Source: Scopulibacillus daqui
GTDB taxonomy: Bacteria > Bacillota > Bacilli > Bacillales > Sporolactobacillaceae
Reading direction: 5' to 3'
DNA: 64,000 nt
NCBI RefSeq assembly: GCF_016908855.1
Contig: NZ_JAFBER010000002.1
Span: 1-64,000, forward strand
Part shown: positions 9,184-17,937 of the stretch, piece after piece
Numbering within the stretch: position 1 is the stretch's first letter
Layout of the letters: each line of letters starts with the position of its first letter
Notes under the pieces: model-generated
What the model was told of the DNA's origin: nothing
What the model saw: only the letters and a program-made list of their open reading frames with translations
The model's database searches: none
Position numbers and translations under genes: made by a program

Positions 9184-9557
9184 CTTCTTGCGCTATTAAA
9201 TTTAAATAAGGGCTTTAAGAGCAAATATATAACCTTCGTAAGTTTGAAGATTTTATGTCAATCGTTCACAAAGTATACAAACCATTGCAATTCGTATATA
9301 ATGAAATCAGAAGAAGTGTTAAATTCCTTTATTATCGTAACATAGTTAGTTTTTATAAGCAGGCCTTATTTGTGAACAGGATGAGACAATTTTATCCTTC
9401 AAAGCCATTATCGCCAATTTCAAAGGTGATGATAATCTGGTCAGTTCCTATAAAATCCATTGTGATGTGACTGATAAGGACAGCTTTATAAAAAGCGTGC
9501 AATCGCATATTGTACACACCATTTTATTAGATATAAAATTGAAAGAAGGAATTTAAC
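9184..9557. promoter_or_regulatory. ctaA-ctaB divergent control region with ResD-box-like sites
   Basis: A 374-bp gap between divergent heme A genes. Two matches to the ResD target TTTGTGAAT, each with one mismatch (TTTGTGAAC), lie at 9264-9272 on the minus strand and at 9369-9377 on the plus strand, each pointing toward the nearer gene. A TTGACA on the minus strand follows the first box. In B. subtilis both genes depend on the ResDE redox system; the site assignment here is inference from the match and position. A start-less open frame also runs through the right half. Confidence 0.5.
9359..9556 (+). pseudogene. Start-less open reading frame ending at ctaB
   Basis: The frame is open for 65 codons from just after a TAA (9356-9358) to a TAA at 9554-9556, one base before the ctaB start. 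Its codons look coding-like (GAT, AAA, GGC/GGT, ATT rich). The predicted text is hydrophilic with a mixed end (FKGDDNLVSSYKIHCDVTD, then SHIVHTILLDIKLKEGI). There is no ATG, GTG or TTG near the upstream end. It could be the 3' remnant of a lost gene, a frameshifted gene or chance. I recognise no family. Confidence 0.3.
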
Positions 9558-10493
9558 ATGAGTAAACCGATGAATTCCTATAATACATCAAGGGTTATAG
9601 ACTCCAGGACTATAGCTGATTCAAATCCGGCAGGCACCTGGAAAGATTTTTTGACGATATCAAAAATGGGTATTGTAAATTCAAATTTAATAACGACTTT
9701 TACAGGGGTATGGTTAGCGCTTAAATTTACAAACCAGTCATTTCTTGATAATATATGGAAAATAATATTTGTTTTATTAGGCACCGCTTTAATTGTTGCC
9801 GGCGGATGCTGCTTAAATAATTATATTGATCGTGATATTGACAAATTGATGAAAAGGACAAAGAACCGTCCATCTGCAGCAGGAACGCTTACAGGCAAAC
9901 AAGTGTTGTGGACCGGCATTATAATGTCCGTACTCGGAGCCGTTGTTCTTCTTCAAGCCTCTTTTGCAGCAGCCGCTTTCGGTTTGCTGGGCCTGTTTGT
10001 ATACGTTGTTGTTTATACATGGTGGCTGAAGAGGACCCACTCTATTAATACCATTGTCGGCAGCATTTCAGGAGCGCTTCCTCCTGTTATCGGCTGGGCT
10101 GCGATTGACCCGGCTCTCAGTTCAAATGAACCTTGGATACTGTTTTTAATTATGTTTTTATGGCAGCCGCCGCATTTCTTAGCCCTGGCTATAAAATATG
10201 CAGAAGAATACCGGCGTGCGGGTATTCCGATGCTTCCGGTCGTTGCCGGGTTTGAGACGACGAAAAGACAAATGATCATCTATGTCGCATCATTATTCCC
10301 GGCATCGTTATTATTATATACATTAGGCCCATGGTACCTTGCCGCTGCAATCATTTTAGGCTTGGGATGGATAGCGGTAAGCATTGCCGGGTTCTTTATG
10401 AAAGATACAATTAAATGGTCAAGAATTATGTTTGTTTATTCGCTGAACTATATGACGATATTATTTGCCGTTATGATTTTCGCCGTTATATAG
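9558..10493 (+). CDS. ctaB: Protoheme IX farnesyltransferase (heme O synthase)
   Basis: 311-residue UbiA-family prenyltransferase that adds a farnesyl group to heme B, giving heme O. The Mg-prenyl site NNYIDRDID is near residue 88, and a second polar loop follows the conserved WQPPHFLALA near 195. Nine hydrophobic segments are visible. GAAGGAA lies before the ATG. Divergent from ctaA and upstream of the oxidase structural genes. Confidence 0.95.
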   Translation: MSKPMNSYNTSRVIDSRTIADSNPAGTWKDFLTISKMGIVNSNLITTFTGVWLALKFTNQSFLDNIWKIIFVLLGTALIVAGGCCLNNYIDRDIDKLMKRTKNRPSAAGTLTGKQVLWTGIIMSVLGAVVLLQASFAAAAFGLLGLFVYVVVYTWWLKRTHSINTIVGSISGALPPVIGWAAIDPALSSNEPWILFLIMFLWQPPHFLALAIKYAEEYRRAGIPMLPVVAGFETTKRQMIIYVASLFPASLLLYTLGPWYLAAAIILGLGWIAVSIAGFFMKDTIKWSRIMFVYSLNYMTILFAVMIFAVI

Positions 10494-10518
10494 AATGCCC
10501 GTCATTAAGTGTAATGAT

Positions 10519-10584
10519 TGACTGCAGCTCGTGTGTTGACAGAACTTACAATCGAAACAAGTTCATGTACATGGGTTTGCAGTC
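10519..10584 (+). repeat. Inverted GACTGCA / TGCAGTC repeat after ctaB
   Basis: Two 7-bp arms (GACTGCA from 10519, TGCAGTC ending about 10584) enclose about 50 bases and are followed by a T-rich stretch. It may be a weak terminator between ctaB and ctaC; only the outer arms pair well. Confidence 0.3.
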
Positions 10585-10631
10585 AATTTTATTTTATAAT
10601 CAAAAAATATAGAAAGAGAGGTTTTCAACAC

Positions 10632-11672
10632 ATGAAGAAATGGCGTCAGTCATTGAGGCTATTGCCGTTGTTCCTGGCAGCGCTCGCGCTTTCTGGATGC
10701 GGCAAAGAAGGCGTATCTGCATTGAAGCCTGAAGGTGAAGTGGCTAAAGAGCAAGCGTCATTAATGTTAATCAGCCTGCTGATTATGATTGTTGTCGTGC
10801 TTGTCGTTGGCTTTCTTTTTACTTATGCAATGATTAAATATCGCAAACGGCCTGGTCAAGAAGATTATATTCCCAAACAAGTTGAAGGAAATACGAAGCT
10901 CGAACTGACATGGACGATCATTCCGATTATTTTGTTATGTATTTTAGCTGTCCCTACAATTTCCAAAACATTCGCACTTTCAGATAATAATACTTCTAAG
11001 AAGAGTGATGTGTTAAAAATTAAAGTCACAGGTCATCAATTTTGGTGGGAGTTTGAATATCCAGATCAAAAAATAACGACAGCTCAGGATCTGTATATTC
11101 CAGTCGGCAAAAAAGTTGAGTTTGACATTACATCAAAAGATCTTATCCACGCTTTTTGGGTTCCGGCACTCGGCGGAAAACAAGATGCTAATCCTGGCCA
11201 AACGAATCATTTATGGCTAAAAGCGGACAAAGAGGGTACATACAAGGGACGGTGCGCGGAACTGTGCGGATCAAGCCACGCTCTTATGTATTTTAATGTA
11301 AAGGCTGTCAGCGATAAAGAATTTAAGCATTGGGTTAAAGACATGAAGGCCGGTATGAAATCCGCCCCTGACAAAGACCGGGTTTTAACTGCTTCTGCCA
11401 AACAAGGCGAAGAAGTATTTAAAAACAATTGTATGAGCTGTCATGCAGTGGGCAATAAAGGCGGTCAAATTGGTCCTAACCTGACGAACTTTGCTGACAG
11501 GGACAATATCGGCGGTTTTGAGAAACATACGAAAAGCGAAGTGAAAAAGTGGATTAAAGATCCGGAAAGTATTAAGCCTGGAGCGAAAATGCCTAAGTTT
11601 GGCAAGAAGTTAACCGATGACCAAATCAATGCTTTGGCGGATTATTTATTTACATTATCAGTCAAACAATAG
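10632..11672 (+). CDS. ctaC: caa3-type cytochrome c oxidase subunit II
   Basis: 346-residue lipoprotein (lipobox LSGC near residue 20), two membrane segments, then an extracytoplasmic CuA domain with CAELCGSSHALM (the Cys, His and Met copper ligands). It has a C-terminal cytochrome c domain with the heme site CMSCH. The fused c domain marks this as caa3 type. The ATG at 10632 gives the signal peptide; the frame is open 38 codons further up but those precede the ribosome site AGAAAGAGAGG. First gene of ctaC-D-E-F. Confidence 0.95.
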   Translation: MKKWRQSLRLLPLFLAALALSGCGKEGVSALKPEGEVAKEQASLMLISLLIMIVVVLVVGFLFTYAMIKYRKRPGQEDYIPKQVEGNTKLELTWTIIPIILLCILAVPTISKTFALSDNNTSKKSDVLKIKVTGHQFWWEFEYPDQKITTAQDLYIPVGKKVEFDITSKDLIHAFWVPALGGKQDANPGQTNHLWLKADKEGTYKGRCAELCGSSHALMYFNVKAVSDKEFKHWVKDMKAGMKSAPDKDRVLTASAKQGEEVFKNNCMSCHAVGNKGGQIGPNLTNFADRDNIGGFEKHTKSEVKKWIKDPESIKPGAKMPKFGKKLTDDQINALADYLFTLSVKQ

Positions 11673-11701
11673 ACAGAATTTTTTAAAAGGAGGTTATTCA
11701 T

Positions 11702-13597
11702 GTGTCTGTAAATGCTGAAAGTCTTATGCAGCCCAATCAAAAAAATGGCTTATTCTCTTGGCTAAAAACATGGTTAACGACGGTAGACCATAAGAAAATA
11801 GCTGTTTTGTACCTTTTTGGCGGAGGGCTGTTCTTCCTTATCGGCGGGATTGAGGCTATGCTGATCAGGCTCCAATTAACAGCGCCTGAAAACCATTTTT
11901 TAACGGGCTCAGCATATAATCAGGTGTTGACGATGCATGGCACAACAATGATTTTCTTTGTTGCTATGCCGATGATTTTTGCGTTCATGAACGCGGTTGT
12001 GCCATTGCAGATCGGCGCGCGCGATGTCGCTTTTCCATTTGTGAATGCCCTTGGATTCTGGCTGTTTTTCTTAGGCGGCATTATTCTTAACCTCAGCTGG
12101 TTCTTAGGCGGTGCTCCGGAAGCCGGTTGGACGGCTTATGCACCGTTATCAACCGAATACTTAGGCAGAGGCATGGACTTTTATGTTCTTGGTTTACAGG
12201 TAGCTGGTGCAGGAACACTGATGGGCGGGATCAACTTTCTTGTAACCATTATTAACATGAGAGCGCCTGGAATGACTTTTATGCGCATGCCGTTGTTTAC
12301 TTGGACAGCATTCGTGACTTCGGCGCTGATTCTCTTCGCCTTTCCTGCGCTGACAGTCGGTTTGTTTGAAATATTCTTTGACCGGCTTTTTGGCGGAAAC
12401 TTCTTTAATGCGACTAATGGCGGCAATTCTATCATCTTTGAACATATCTTTTGGATTTTTGGGCATCCGGAAGTATATATATTGATATTGCCAAGTTTTG
12501 GGATATTATCAGAAGTTATCAGTACATTTTCGAAAAAACGGCTGTTCGGTTACCACTCGATGGTTTTCGCTACTATATTGATCGGCTTTTTGGCGTTTAT
12601 GGTTTGGGTTCACCATATGTTCACTGTTGGTTTAGGGCCGATTGCTAATACTATCTTTGCTTTGGCGACGATGGCTATTGCCGTTCCGACCGGTATTAAA
12701 ATTTTCAACTGGATTTTTACGATGTGGGGCGGTCAAATTCGTTTTACAACAGCAAATTTATATGCTGTCAGCTTCATTCCAACCTTCGTTATGGGCGGAG
12801 TAACAGGCGTGATGCTGGCGATTCCTGCCGCAGATTTTCAGTTTCAAGACAGTTATTTTGTTGTTGCTCATTTCCATTACGTTATTGTCGGCGGCGTTAT
12901 ATTAGGTTTATTTGCTGGATTGTATTATTGGTGGCCGAAAATGTTCGGCAGGTGTTTGAATGAAACGCTTGGAAAAATAAACTTCTGGTTCTTTTTTATC
13001 GGCTTCCATGTGACTTTCTTTCCTCAGCATTTTTTAGGGTTAATGGGCATGCCGCGGCGCTATTTTACTTATTTGCCGGGCGAGCATTTAACAACATTAA
13101 ATGTAGTAAGTTCAATCGGCGCCATCGGCATGGCGATTGGTGTGATCACCCTTGTCGTGAACATTGTTTATACCTTTGTAAAAGGGGAGAAAGCGGAAGG
13201 AGATGCTTGGGGGACAGGACGGACGCTCGAATGGTCTATTCCTTCTCCGGCCCCAGAGTATAATTTTGCACAAACGCCATTGGTTAAAGGCATTGATACG
13301 TATTGGAAAGAGAAGATGGACGGAAATAAAAAGGTTACGGCAGCCGAGCCGTTAGGCGATGTCCATATGCCTTCGCCATCGATCATGCCGTTTCTGATGT
13401 CAATCAGTCTGACAATCGTTAGCTTTGGCTTTATCTTTAGCGACAAAGGCGTCCATCGAACAGTGTCGTTTGCAGTTGCGGGAATAGGTATTGCGATGAT
13501 GCTCGGCTGCATGTTAGTTCGATCAATTAAGGATGATTCGGGTTTTCATATCCACAAAGAAGAAATTATTGAAACGGAAAAGGGGATGAGTAAATGA
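11702..13597 (+). CDS. ctaD: Cytochrome c oxidase subunit I
   Basis: 631 residues with 12 or more membrane helices; carries heme a, heme a3 and CuB. Visible ligand motifs: HGTTMIFF, WIFGHPEVY, VHHMFTVG and the HFHYVIVGG helix. The C-terminal extension is typical of Bacillus. The start is a GTG at 11702 eight bases after AAAGGAGG. An ATG overlapping it (11700) opens a frame that stops after three codons and cannot be the start. Confidence 0.96.
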   Translation: MSVNAESLMQPNQKNGLFSWLKTWLTTVDHKKIAVLYLFGGGLFFLIGGIEAMLIRLQLTAPENHFLTGSAYNQVLTMHGTTMIFFVAMPMIFAFMNAVVPLQIGARDVAFPFVNALGFWLFFLGGIILNLSWFLGGAPEAGWTAYAPLSTEYLGRGMDFYVLGLQVAGAGTLMGGINFLVTIINMRAPGMTFMRMPLFTWTAFVTSALILFAFPALTVGLFEIFFDRLFGGNFFNATNGGNSIIFEHIFWIFGHPEVYILILPSFGILSEVISTFSKKRLFGYHSMVFATILIGFLAFMVWVHHMFTVGLGPIANTIFALATMAIAVPTGIKIFNWIFTMWGGQIRFTTANLYAVSFIPTFVMGGVTGVMLAIPAADFQFQDSYFVVAHFHYVIVGGVILGLFAGLYYWWPKMFGRCLNETLGKINFWFFFIGFHVTFFPQHFLGLMGMPRRYFTYLPGEHLTTLNVVSSIGAIGMAIGVITLVVNIVYTFVKGEKAEGDAWGTGRTLEWSIPSPAPEYNFAQTPLVKGIDTYWKEKMDGNKKVTAAEPLGDVHMPSPSIMPFLMSISLTIVSFGFIFSDKGVHRTVSFAVAGIGIAMMLGCMLVRSIKDDSGFHIHKEEIIETEKGMSK

Positions 13598-14211
13598 GTA
13601 AAGCAGAAAATGTGGAAACCATACCAGCTCACCCTGAAACAGCAACTTTGGAAGGGAAAAATAAGTTTATTGGATTTTGGCTGTTCCTTGGCGGAGAAAC
13701 AGTGTTATTTGGCACTTTGTTTGCAACGTTTCTTGCATTAAGAAATAAAACAAACGGCGGTCCGGCGGCGCATGATCTTTTTAGCTTGTCAACAGTATTT
13801 GCTGCAACTGTTATCTTGTTAGTAAGCAGTTTAACAAGTGTTTTTGCGGTGATGGCCATGAGAGATCGTGCTGTTGGCAAAATGCAATTCTGGTTTTTGA
13901 TCACGGTTTTGCTCGGCATCGCTTTTCTGGTTTTGGAAATAACAGAGTTTAAGGAATATTTGCACGAACATTTGGGATATTCAACGAGCGCTTTTTCCTC
14001 ATCATTTTATACGTTGGTCGGGACCCATGGCTGCCACGTTTTGTTTGGTGTTTTATGGATTTCAACAATAACGATTCAAGCTTTCAAAAAAGGCATTACA
14101 ACGGTAACTGCTCCAAAGTATTATGTCGCGAGTCTGTATTGGCATTTTATTGATGTTGTTTGGGTATTTATATTTACAGTTGTTTATCTTCTAGGCATTG
14201 CAGGGAGGTGA
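13594..14211 (+). CDS. ctaE: Cytochrome c oxidase subunit III
   Basis: 205 residues, five hydrophobic segments, heme-copper oxidase subunit III. Conserved features: the early GFWLFLGGETVLFGTLFATF helix, then ETVLF-type Glu and GTHGCHVLFG near residue 145, and YWHFIDVVW near the end. Its ATG overlaps the ctaD stop (ATGA), so translation is coupled. Confidence 0.95.
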   Translation: MSKAENVETIPAHPETATLEGKNKFIGFWLFLGGETVLFGTLFATFLALRNKTNGGPAAHDLFSLSTVFAATVILLVSSLTSVFAVMAMRDRAVGKMQFWFLITVLLGIAFLVLEITEFKEYLHEHLGYSTSAFSSSFYTLVGTHGCHVLFGVLWISTITIQAFKKGITTVTAPKYYVASLYWHFIDVVWVFIFTVVYLLGIAGR

Positions 14212-14216
14212 TGAGG

Positions 14217-14537
14217 TTGTCAAAACCATCAAACACATCATTGTATATGGAGCGGCAAAAGCGCAAACGGGAATTGACATATTATCTGGTTTCGTTTTTC
14301 ATGATGCTTTTGCTTACAGGACTGTCTTTTGCGGCGGTTGCTATGAAAGGCATTGAAAAACATTTCACAGCATTTTTTATTGTGACGTTGGCGGTGATAC
14401 AAGTTGCTTTTCAACTATACTATTTCATGCATTTAAAAGATAAAAATCATGGCATGCCTGCACTATTTATATACAGCGGAGCTTTTGTCGCATTTATAAC
14501 AGTCCTTGCTTTTGTTTCAATTGTTTGGATTTCCTAA
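14217..14537 (+). CDS. ctaF: Cytochrome c oxidase subunit IV
   Basis: Small membrane subunit of about 106 residues with three hydrophobic helices, an LQYYFMHL-type motif (FQLYYFMHLKDKNH) and a C-terminal IVWIS. I choose the TTG at 14217 because GGGAGGTG ends six bases before it. The ATG at 14211 sits only two bases behind that site. The ribosome site is made from the last codons of ctaE, so translation is coupled. Confidence 0.88.
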   Translation: MSKPSNTSLYMERQKRKRELTYYLVSFFMMLLLTGLSFAAVAMKGIEKHFTAFFIVTLAVIQVAFQLYYFMHLKDKNHGMPALFIYSGAFVAFITVLAFVSIVWIS

Positions 14538-14553
14538 TAAATATCCGCATCTG

Positions 14554-14602
14554 AAAGGTCCCTCCATAATAAGCTGGATTGCCTTTTGCGAGAGGGACCT
14601 TT
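14554..14602 (+). terminator. Terminator of ctaC-D-E-F
   Basis: An 11-bp perfect stem, AAAGGTCCCTC (14554-14564) with GAGGGACCTTT (14592-14602), followed by a T-run. The next gene, ctaG, therefore probably has its own promoter or depends on read-through. Confidence 0.85.
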
Positions 14603-14634
14603 TAGAATTTATGAAATGAAAGGGGCCGGGAACG

Positions 14635-15510
14635 ATGCGCGATCCATTGGTCGGACAAATGGCGGTGAGATGGCATTTTGAATGGGTGGCCATTCTTATT
14701 ATTTTAGTTTTTTTATACCTCGCAGCAACTGGATCGTTAAACGAAAAATACGGAAAAAAAGATGACTCGCTTTCGATTTATCGTAAAACTTGTTTTTTTA
14801 TTGGGTTGTTTTTTGTATTTATATCAAAAGCAACACCGCTTCATGACATAGGCATGAGTTATTTGTTCAGCGCACATATGGCTGGAATGGCTCTTGATTA
14901 CTTAGTTATACCGCCGTTATTGCTTTTAGGAATGCCGGCTTGGCCGGTTAGAAAACTGCTTAGTATTCCGCTTGCTGATAGAATAATAACATTTATGACT
15001 AAACCGCTTATTATCATTATATTTTTTAATTTGTTCTTTTCGCTTTATCATGTGCCTTTAATATTTAATACCGCAGCAATGCATCCTCCTTTTCATGTCA
15101 TTTTTAATTTGATATTAACCGTGTTGTCTTATTTTCTGTGGTGGCCGATTATTTGTCCGGTTCCTGAAAAAGATTATTTATCAGAACTTCAGAAAATGGG
15201 GTGCATTTTTGCCAATAGTGTTCTTCTTACTCCGGCATGTGCATTAATTATATTTGGCAGTACACCGCTTTATCAATTTTATCAGCATACGCCGCATATC
15301 CTGCCCCATCTCTCAATCGTTGAAGACCAACAATTCGGCGGAACCATTATGAAAATCGTTCAAGAAATTGTTAATGCTTTGGCCCTTGGCTTAGTTTTTT
15401 ATCAATGGATGAAAAAACAGCAAGAACAAGACAGAAGGGAAGCATCAATGGATATAAAAGGATATAAATATTTAGAAGTATCCCCTGCTAAGAAGTTAAA
15501 GCGGAACTAA
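14635..15510 (+). CDS. ctaG: Cytochrome c oxidase assembly factor CtaG (caa3 type)
   Basis: 291 residues with about seven membrane helices. CtaG of this type supports assembly of caa3 oxidase. It matches the family by the SYLFSAHMAGM segment with its conserved His, by the HPPFHVIFNLIL stretch and by length. AAGGGG precedes the ATG. It lies directly after the oxidase operon, as in B. subtilis. Confidence 0.9.
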   Translation: MRDPLVGQMAVRWHFEWVAILIILVFLYLAATGSLNEKYGKKDDSLSIYRKTCFFIGLFFVFISKATPLHDIGMSYLFSAHMAGMALDYLVIPPLLLLGMPAWPVRKLLSIPLADRIITFMTKPLIIIIFFNLFFSLYHVPLIFNTAAMHPPFHVIFNLILTVLSYFLWWPIICPVPEKDYLSELQKMGCIFANSVLLTPACALIIFGSTPLYQFYQHTPHILPHLSIVEDQQFGGTIMKIVQEIVNALALGLVFYQWMKKQQEQDRREASMDIKGYKYLEVSPAKKLKRN

Positions 15511-15642
15511 AGTGTTTTTTTATGGTATCGTCTCCGATTAGTCAATATAAGTCAGGACCCGGAATTTTAAGGCATGACAAAGCCCTTTGCAGAATACATC
15601 TTTTCATATAGGACGCCAAAACGATAAAAGGGTGAAAGCCGG

Positions 15643-16146
15643 ATGAAAATTAGGCAAATTCAAATCAATGATGCAGAGGCTTATCTCCGCTTGCGCAAGC
15701 AGTTAGATAAGGAAACGCACTTTATGTTTTATAAACCAGGTGAAAAAATAGATTCCATTGAGGAACAAGAAAAAAAGATCCAATCAATCATCGGCAGCGG
15801 TTGTTCAATGATTTTTGTAGCGGAATCAGAAGATAAGCTGATTGGTTTTGCTGCATTATTTGGCAATCATTTGAAATATATTCGTCATCGCGCTTTTGTT
15901 GTTATAGGGGTACTCAAAGACTACCAAAACCAAGGTATCGCCAAAAATCTGCTCAAAATTGTTGATGAGTGGGCCCGTGAACATCGGATGGAGCGTTTGG
16001 AAATAACGGTTATGGCCCGCAACCGCCGTGCGCTTGGTTTGTACCATTCAATGGGATATCATATTGAAGGAATGAGGAGAGGTGCGCTGATGATTGACAA
16101 TGAACACGTCGATGAGTTTTATATGGGGAAACTACTGAAAAGGTAA
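15643..16146 (+). CDS. GNAT-family N-acetyltransferase
   Basis: 167 residues. It has the GNAT acetyl-CoA site near residues 90-105 (VLKDYQNQGIAKNLL) and the following ITVMARNRRALGLYHSMGYHIEGMRRGA, which resembles ribosomal-protein or small-molecule acetyltransferases. The substrate cannot be read from the sequence. It occupies the place where B. subtilis has ylbA/ylbB. Confidence 0.85.
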   Translation: MKIRQIQINDAEAYLRLRKQLDKETHFMFYKPGEKIDSIEEQEKKIQSIIGSGCSMIFVAESEDKLIGFAALFGNHLKYIRHRAFVVIGVLKDYQNQGIAKNLLKIVDEWAREHRMERLEITVMARNRRALGLYHSMGYHIEGMRRGALMIDNEHVDEFYMGKLLKR

Positions 16147-16167
16147 TGGCCGTTTGGGCCATTACCT
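16141..16167. terminator. Shared terminator between the GNAT gene and the yugN-like gene
   Basis: An 11-bp stem AGGTAATGGCC / GGCCATTACCT (16141-16151 with 16157-16167) with A and T tracts on both sides. It begins inside the stop codon region of the GNAT gene. Confidence 0.88.
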
Positions 16168-16187
16168 TTTTTCATTTGGCTGTTCAA

Positions 16188-16565
16188 TTAATCTGCGGCA
16201 GACGTTTCCTTTAAATCTTCTAAAAGCGCCTTAAGTTTTGACAGGCGTTCTTTACAAGTGTTGACGACGCGTTCCGGGAATTCTTCATTTTCATATTCTA
16301 CACCGTGCGGATAGTAATACCTGCCAAGGCAAGGGGCAAGTAATTTGACTTTTGCATCCGATTGTTCAATTTCTCCTTCAACGGCAACACCAGGTAACCT
16401 TAAGTAATGAATATGTCCATTTTTCGTATTTTCAAATTTGAAATCATAAGTCACACGTTCATAATCCCAATGGCCTCCGCGGATTAAGCCTACCCGTTTG
16501 GCCATAGCTTCCAAAACAGCAAATGGAACAATCATGCCTTCTAAACCAGTGTCTGTAAATTTCAC
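16188..16565 (-). CDS. YugN-like family protein
   Basis: About 125 residues, soluble. The segment VPFAVLEAMAKRVGLIRGGHWDYERVTYD is characteristic of YugN-like proteins, whose function is unknown. I pick the GTG at 16565 because GGGAGG sits six bases upstream and the protein then begins MKFTDTGLE like relatives; the frame is open six codons further. Its start region faces ylbC. Confidence 0.78.
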   Translation of the reverse strand: MKFTDTGLEGMIVPFAVLEAMAKRVGLIRGGHWDYERVTYDFKFENTKNGHIHYLRLPGVAVEGEIEQSDAKVKLLAPCLGRYYYPHGVEYENEEFPERVVNTCKERLSKLKALLEDLKETSAAD

Positions 16566-16746
16566 ATGCCGACCTCCCAGCATTACAGAAGTTTTGTTAT
16601 TTTTATAATAGTACGAAAAGTCATCTGATGCAATAATAGATATTATTTTAATGAGTTAATCATGGAATTAAAGGAAGTTTATCCCGGTATCAGTGTGGAG
16701 AAAATAATGGTATATTGCATTAAAGTGTCTTTTTTGGACGGGACAC

Positions 16747-16755
16747 TGATATAAT
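16747..16755 (+). promoter_or_regulatory. Extended -10 promoter of ylbC with flanking inverted repeat
   Basis: TGATATAAT is a perfect extended -10; no good -35 lies 17 bases upstream. The -10 overlaps the right arm of a 9-bp inverted repeat (TATCAGTGT at 16688-16696, ACACTGATA at 16743-16751), with a third AGTGTC half site at 16724-16729. This looks like an operator, by inference. Confidence 0.5.
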
Positions 16756-16779
16756 AGGGATGAAAAAGGAGTGAGCGTC

Positions 16780-17817
16780 TTGCGGAAAATGAATGTCTTT
16801 ATTTTTGCTCTGGCAGTTTGCGTATTTATCTTTACATTTTTATTCAATATTTCAGGTCATCCAAACAGGAAAGAGACTCAAGTGGAATCTGAGTCGATAG
16901 CAGGCGCACCACAACAATCAAAATTCAAAGTACCGAAAAAAGGTCTATACACATATATTGGAGACACAAAAAGAGATATTGAAAAAAAATTCGGGAAACC
17001 GGAGCGTATCGATCAGACTCAATATGGCTATGAGTGGTGGATATATGGCAGGGGGACAGAAAAATACGTCCAAATCGGCATTGAAGATAATAAGGTTGTA
17101 ACGATTTATGCGTTAGGAAACAATCTTGATACATCCCCTTTTAAAATTGGCAAAGCTGCGCATGACATTTATAAGAAGGTGCCGATGTCAGATACTGCGT
17201 CATTGAATATTGGCGATACCCATGTCGAATTTGAATTTAACGAAGAGGATCTTATGGTTCGGCCATTATTAAAATTTGGCGATGTTTGGGTTCAATTATA
17301 TTTCGATCATTTTACGAATCGTTTAGTTAGTGTTCGCTATCTAACTCCAGAAGTGCTGGTCAAGCAAAAGCCATATACTTTGACATACAGAGGGCAATTG
17401 CCGGCAGCTCCGGAACCGACATCATCGGAATGGCAGTCAATAAATGAAGGCGAAAGCAAAGAAATATTTGATATCACTAATGTTCTTAGGAAAAGGTATA
17501 ACGTTAATCAATTAAAATGGAATAATCAAGCGAAAAAGGCGGCTTATTTGCATAGTAAAGATATGAAAGAAAATCACTATTTTTCCCATGACTCAAAAAC
17601 TCAGGGAGACTTAAGCCAACGTTTGCAAAAACAAGGCGTTAATTTCCAGGCAGCTGGCGAAAACATTGCAGCTCAGTATACAGATGGGATTGCCGCAGTG
17701 ATCGGCTGGCTTAATAGTGAAGACCACAGAAAGAACTTGCTGAGCAATATGTTCACTGGTTTGGGTGTGGGTGTTTATAAGGATGATTATACTCAAGACT
17801 TTGTAACGCCGCTTTAA
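16780..17817 (+). CDS. ylbC: CAP-domain secreted/anchored protein YlbC
   Basis: 345 residues with an N-terminal hydrophobic anchor (residues 6-25). A CAP-associated N-terminal domain with YTYIGDTKRDIEKKFGKPERI follows, and the C-terminal CAP/SCP domain has HSKDMKENHYFSHDS, AGENIAAQY and WLNSEDHRKNLLS. The CAP histidines and glutamates are present. The function in Bacillus is unclear. The TTG at 16780 has AAAGGAG seven bases upstream; the in-frame GTG at 16771 overlaps that site. Slightly short at the C-terminus. Confidence 0.85.
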   Translation: MRKMNVFIFALAVCVFIFTFLFNISGHPNRKETQVESESIAGAPQQSKFKVPKKGLYTYIGDTKRDIEKKFGKPERIDQTQYGYEWWIYGRGTEKYVQIGIEDNKVVTIYALGNNLDTSPFKIGKAAHDIYKKVPMSDTASLNIGDTHVEFEFNEEDLMVRPLLKFGDVWVQLYFDHFTNRLVSVRYLTPEVLVKQKPYTLTYRGQLPAAPEPTSSEWQSINEGESKEIFDITNVLRKRYNVNQLKWNNQAKKAAYLHSKDMKENHYFSHDSKTQGDLSQRLQKQGVNFQAAGENIAAQYTDGIAAVIGWLNSEDHRKNLLSNMFTGLGVGVYKDDYTQDFVTPL

Positions 17818-17827
17818 TATAATCAGT

Positions 17828-17854
17828 AACCAACTTTCTTTTTGAGAGTTGGTT
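17828..17854 (+). terminator. Terminator of ylbC
   Basis: Stem AACCAACT (17828-17835) with AGTTGGTT (17847-17854), then a long T-run. Confidence 0.85.
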
Positions 17855-17884
17855 TTTTGTTTTTAATCAGAAAGGGCTGTTTAT

Positions 17885-17892
17885 GATATAAT
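17885..17892 (+). promoter_or_regulatory. Extended -10 promoter of the M20 amidohydrolase gene
   Basis: TGATATAAT about 45 bases before the start. The -35 region is weak (TTAATC at an 18-base spacer). Confidence 0.45.
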
Positions 17893-17937
17893 AGTCATTA
17901 CTTAAATATTATGTCTTTTCAGATAGGGGCGATTAGT

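Noticed and set aside
9163-9470. Two short plus-strand frames between ctaA and ctaB starting with ATG
   Set aside because: AT-rich, low-complexity translations overlapping the control region; no ribosome sites. Only the start-less frame ending at 9556 looked coding-like.
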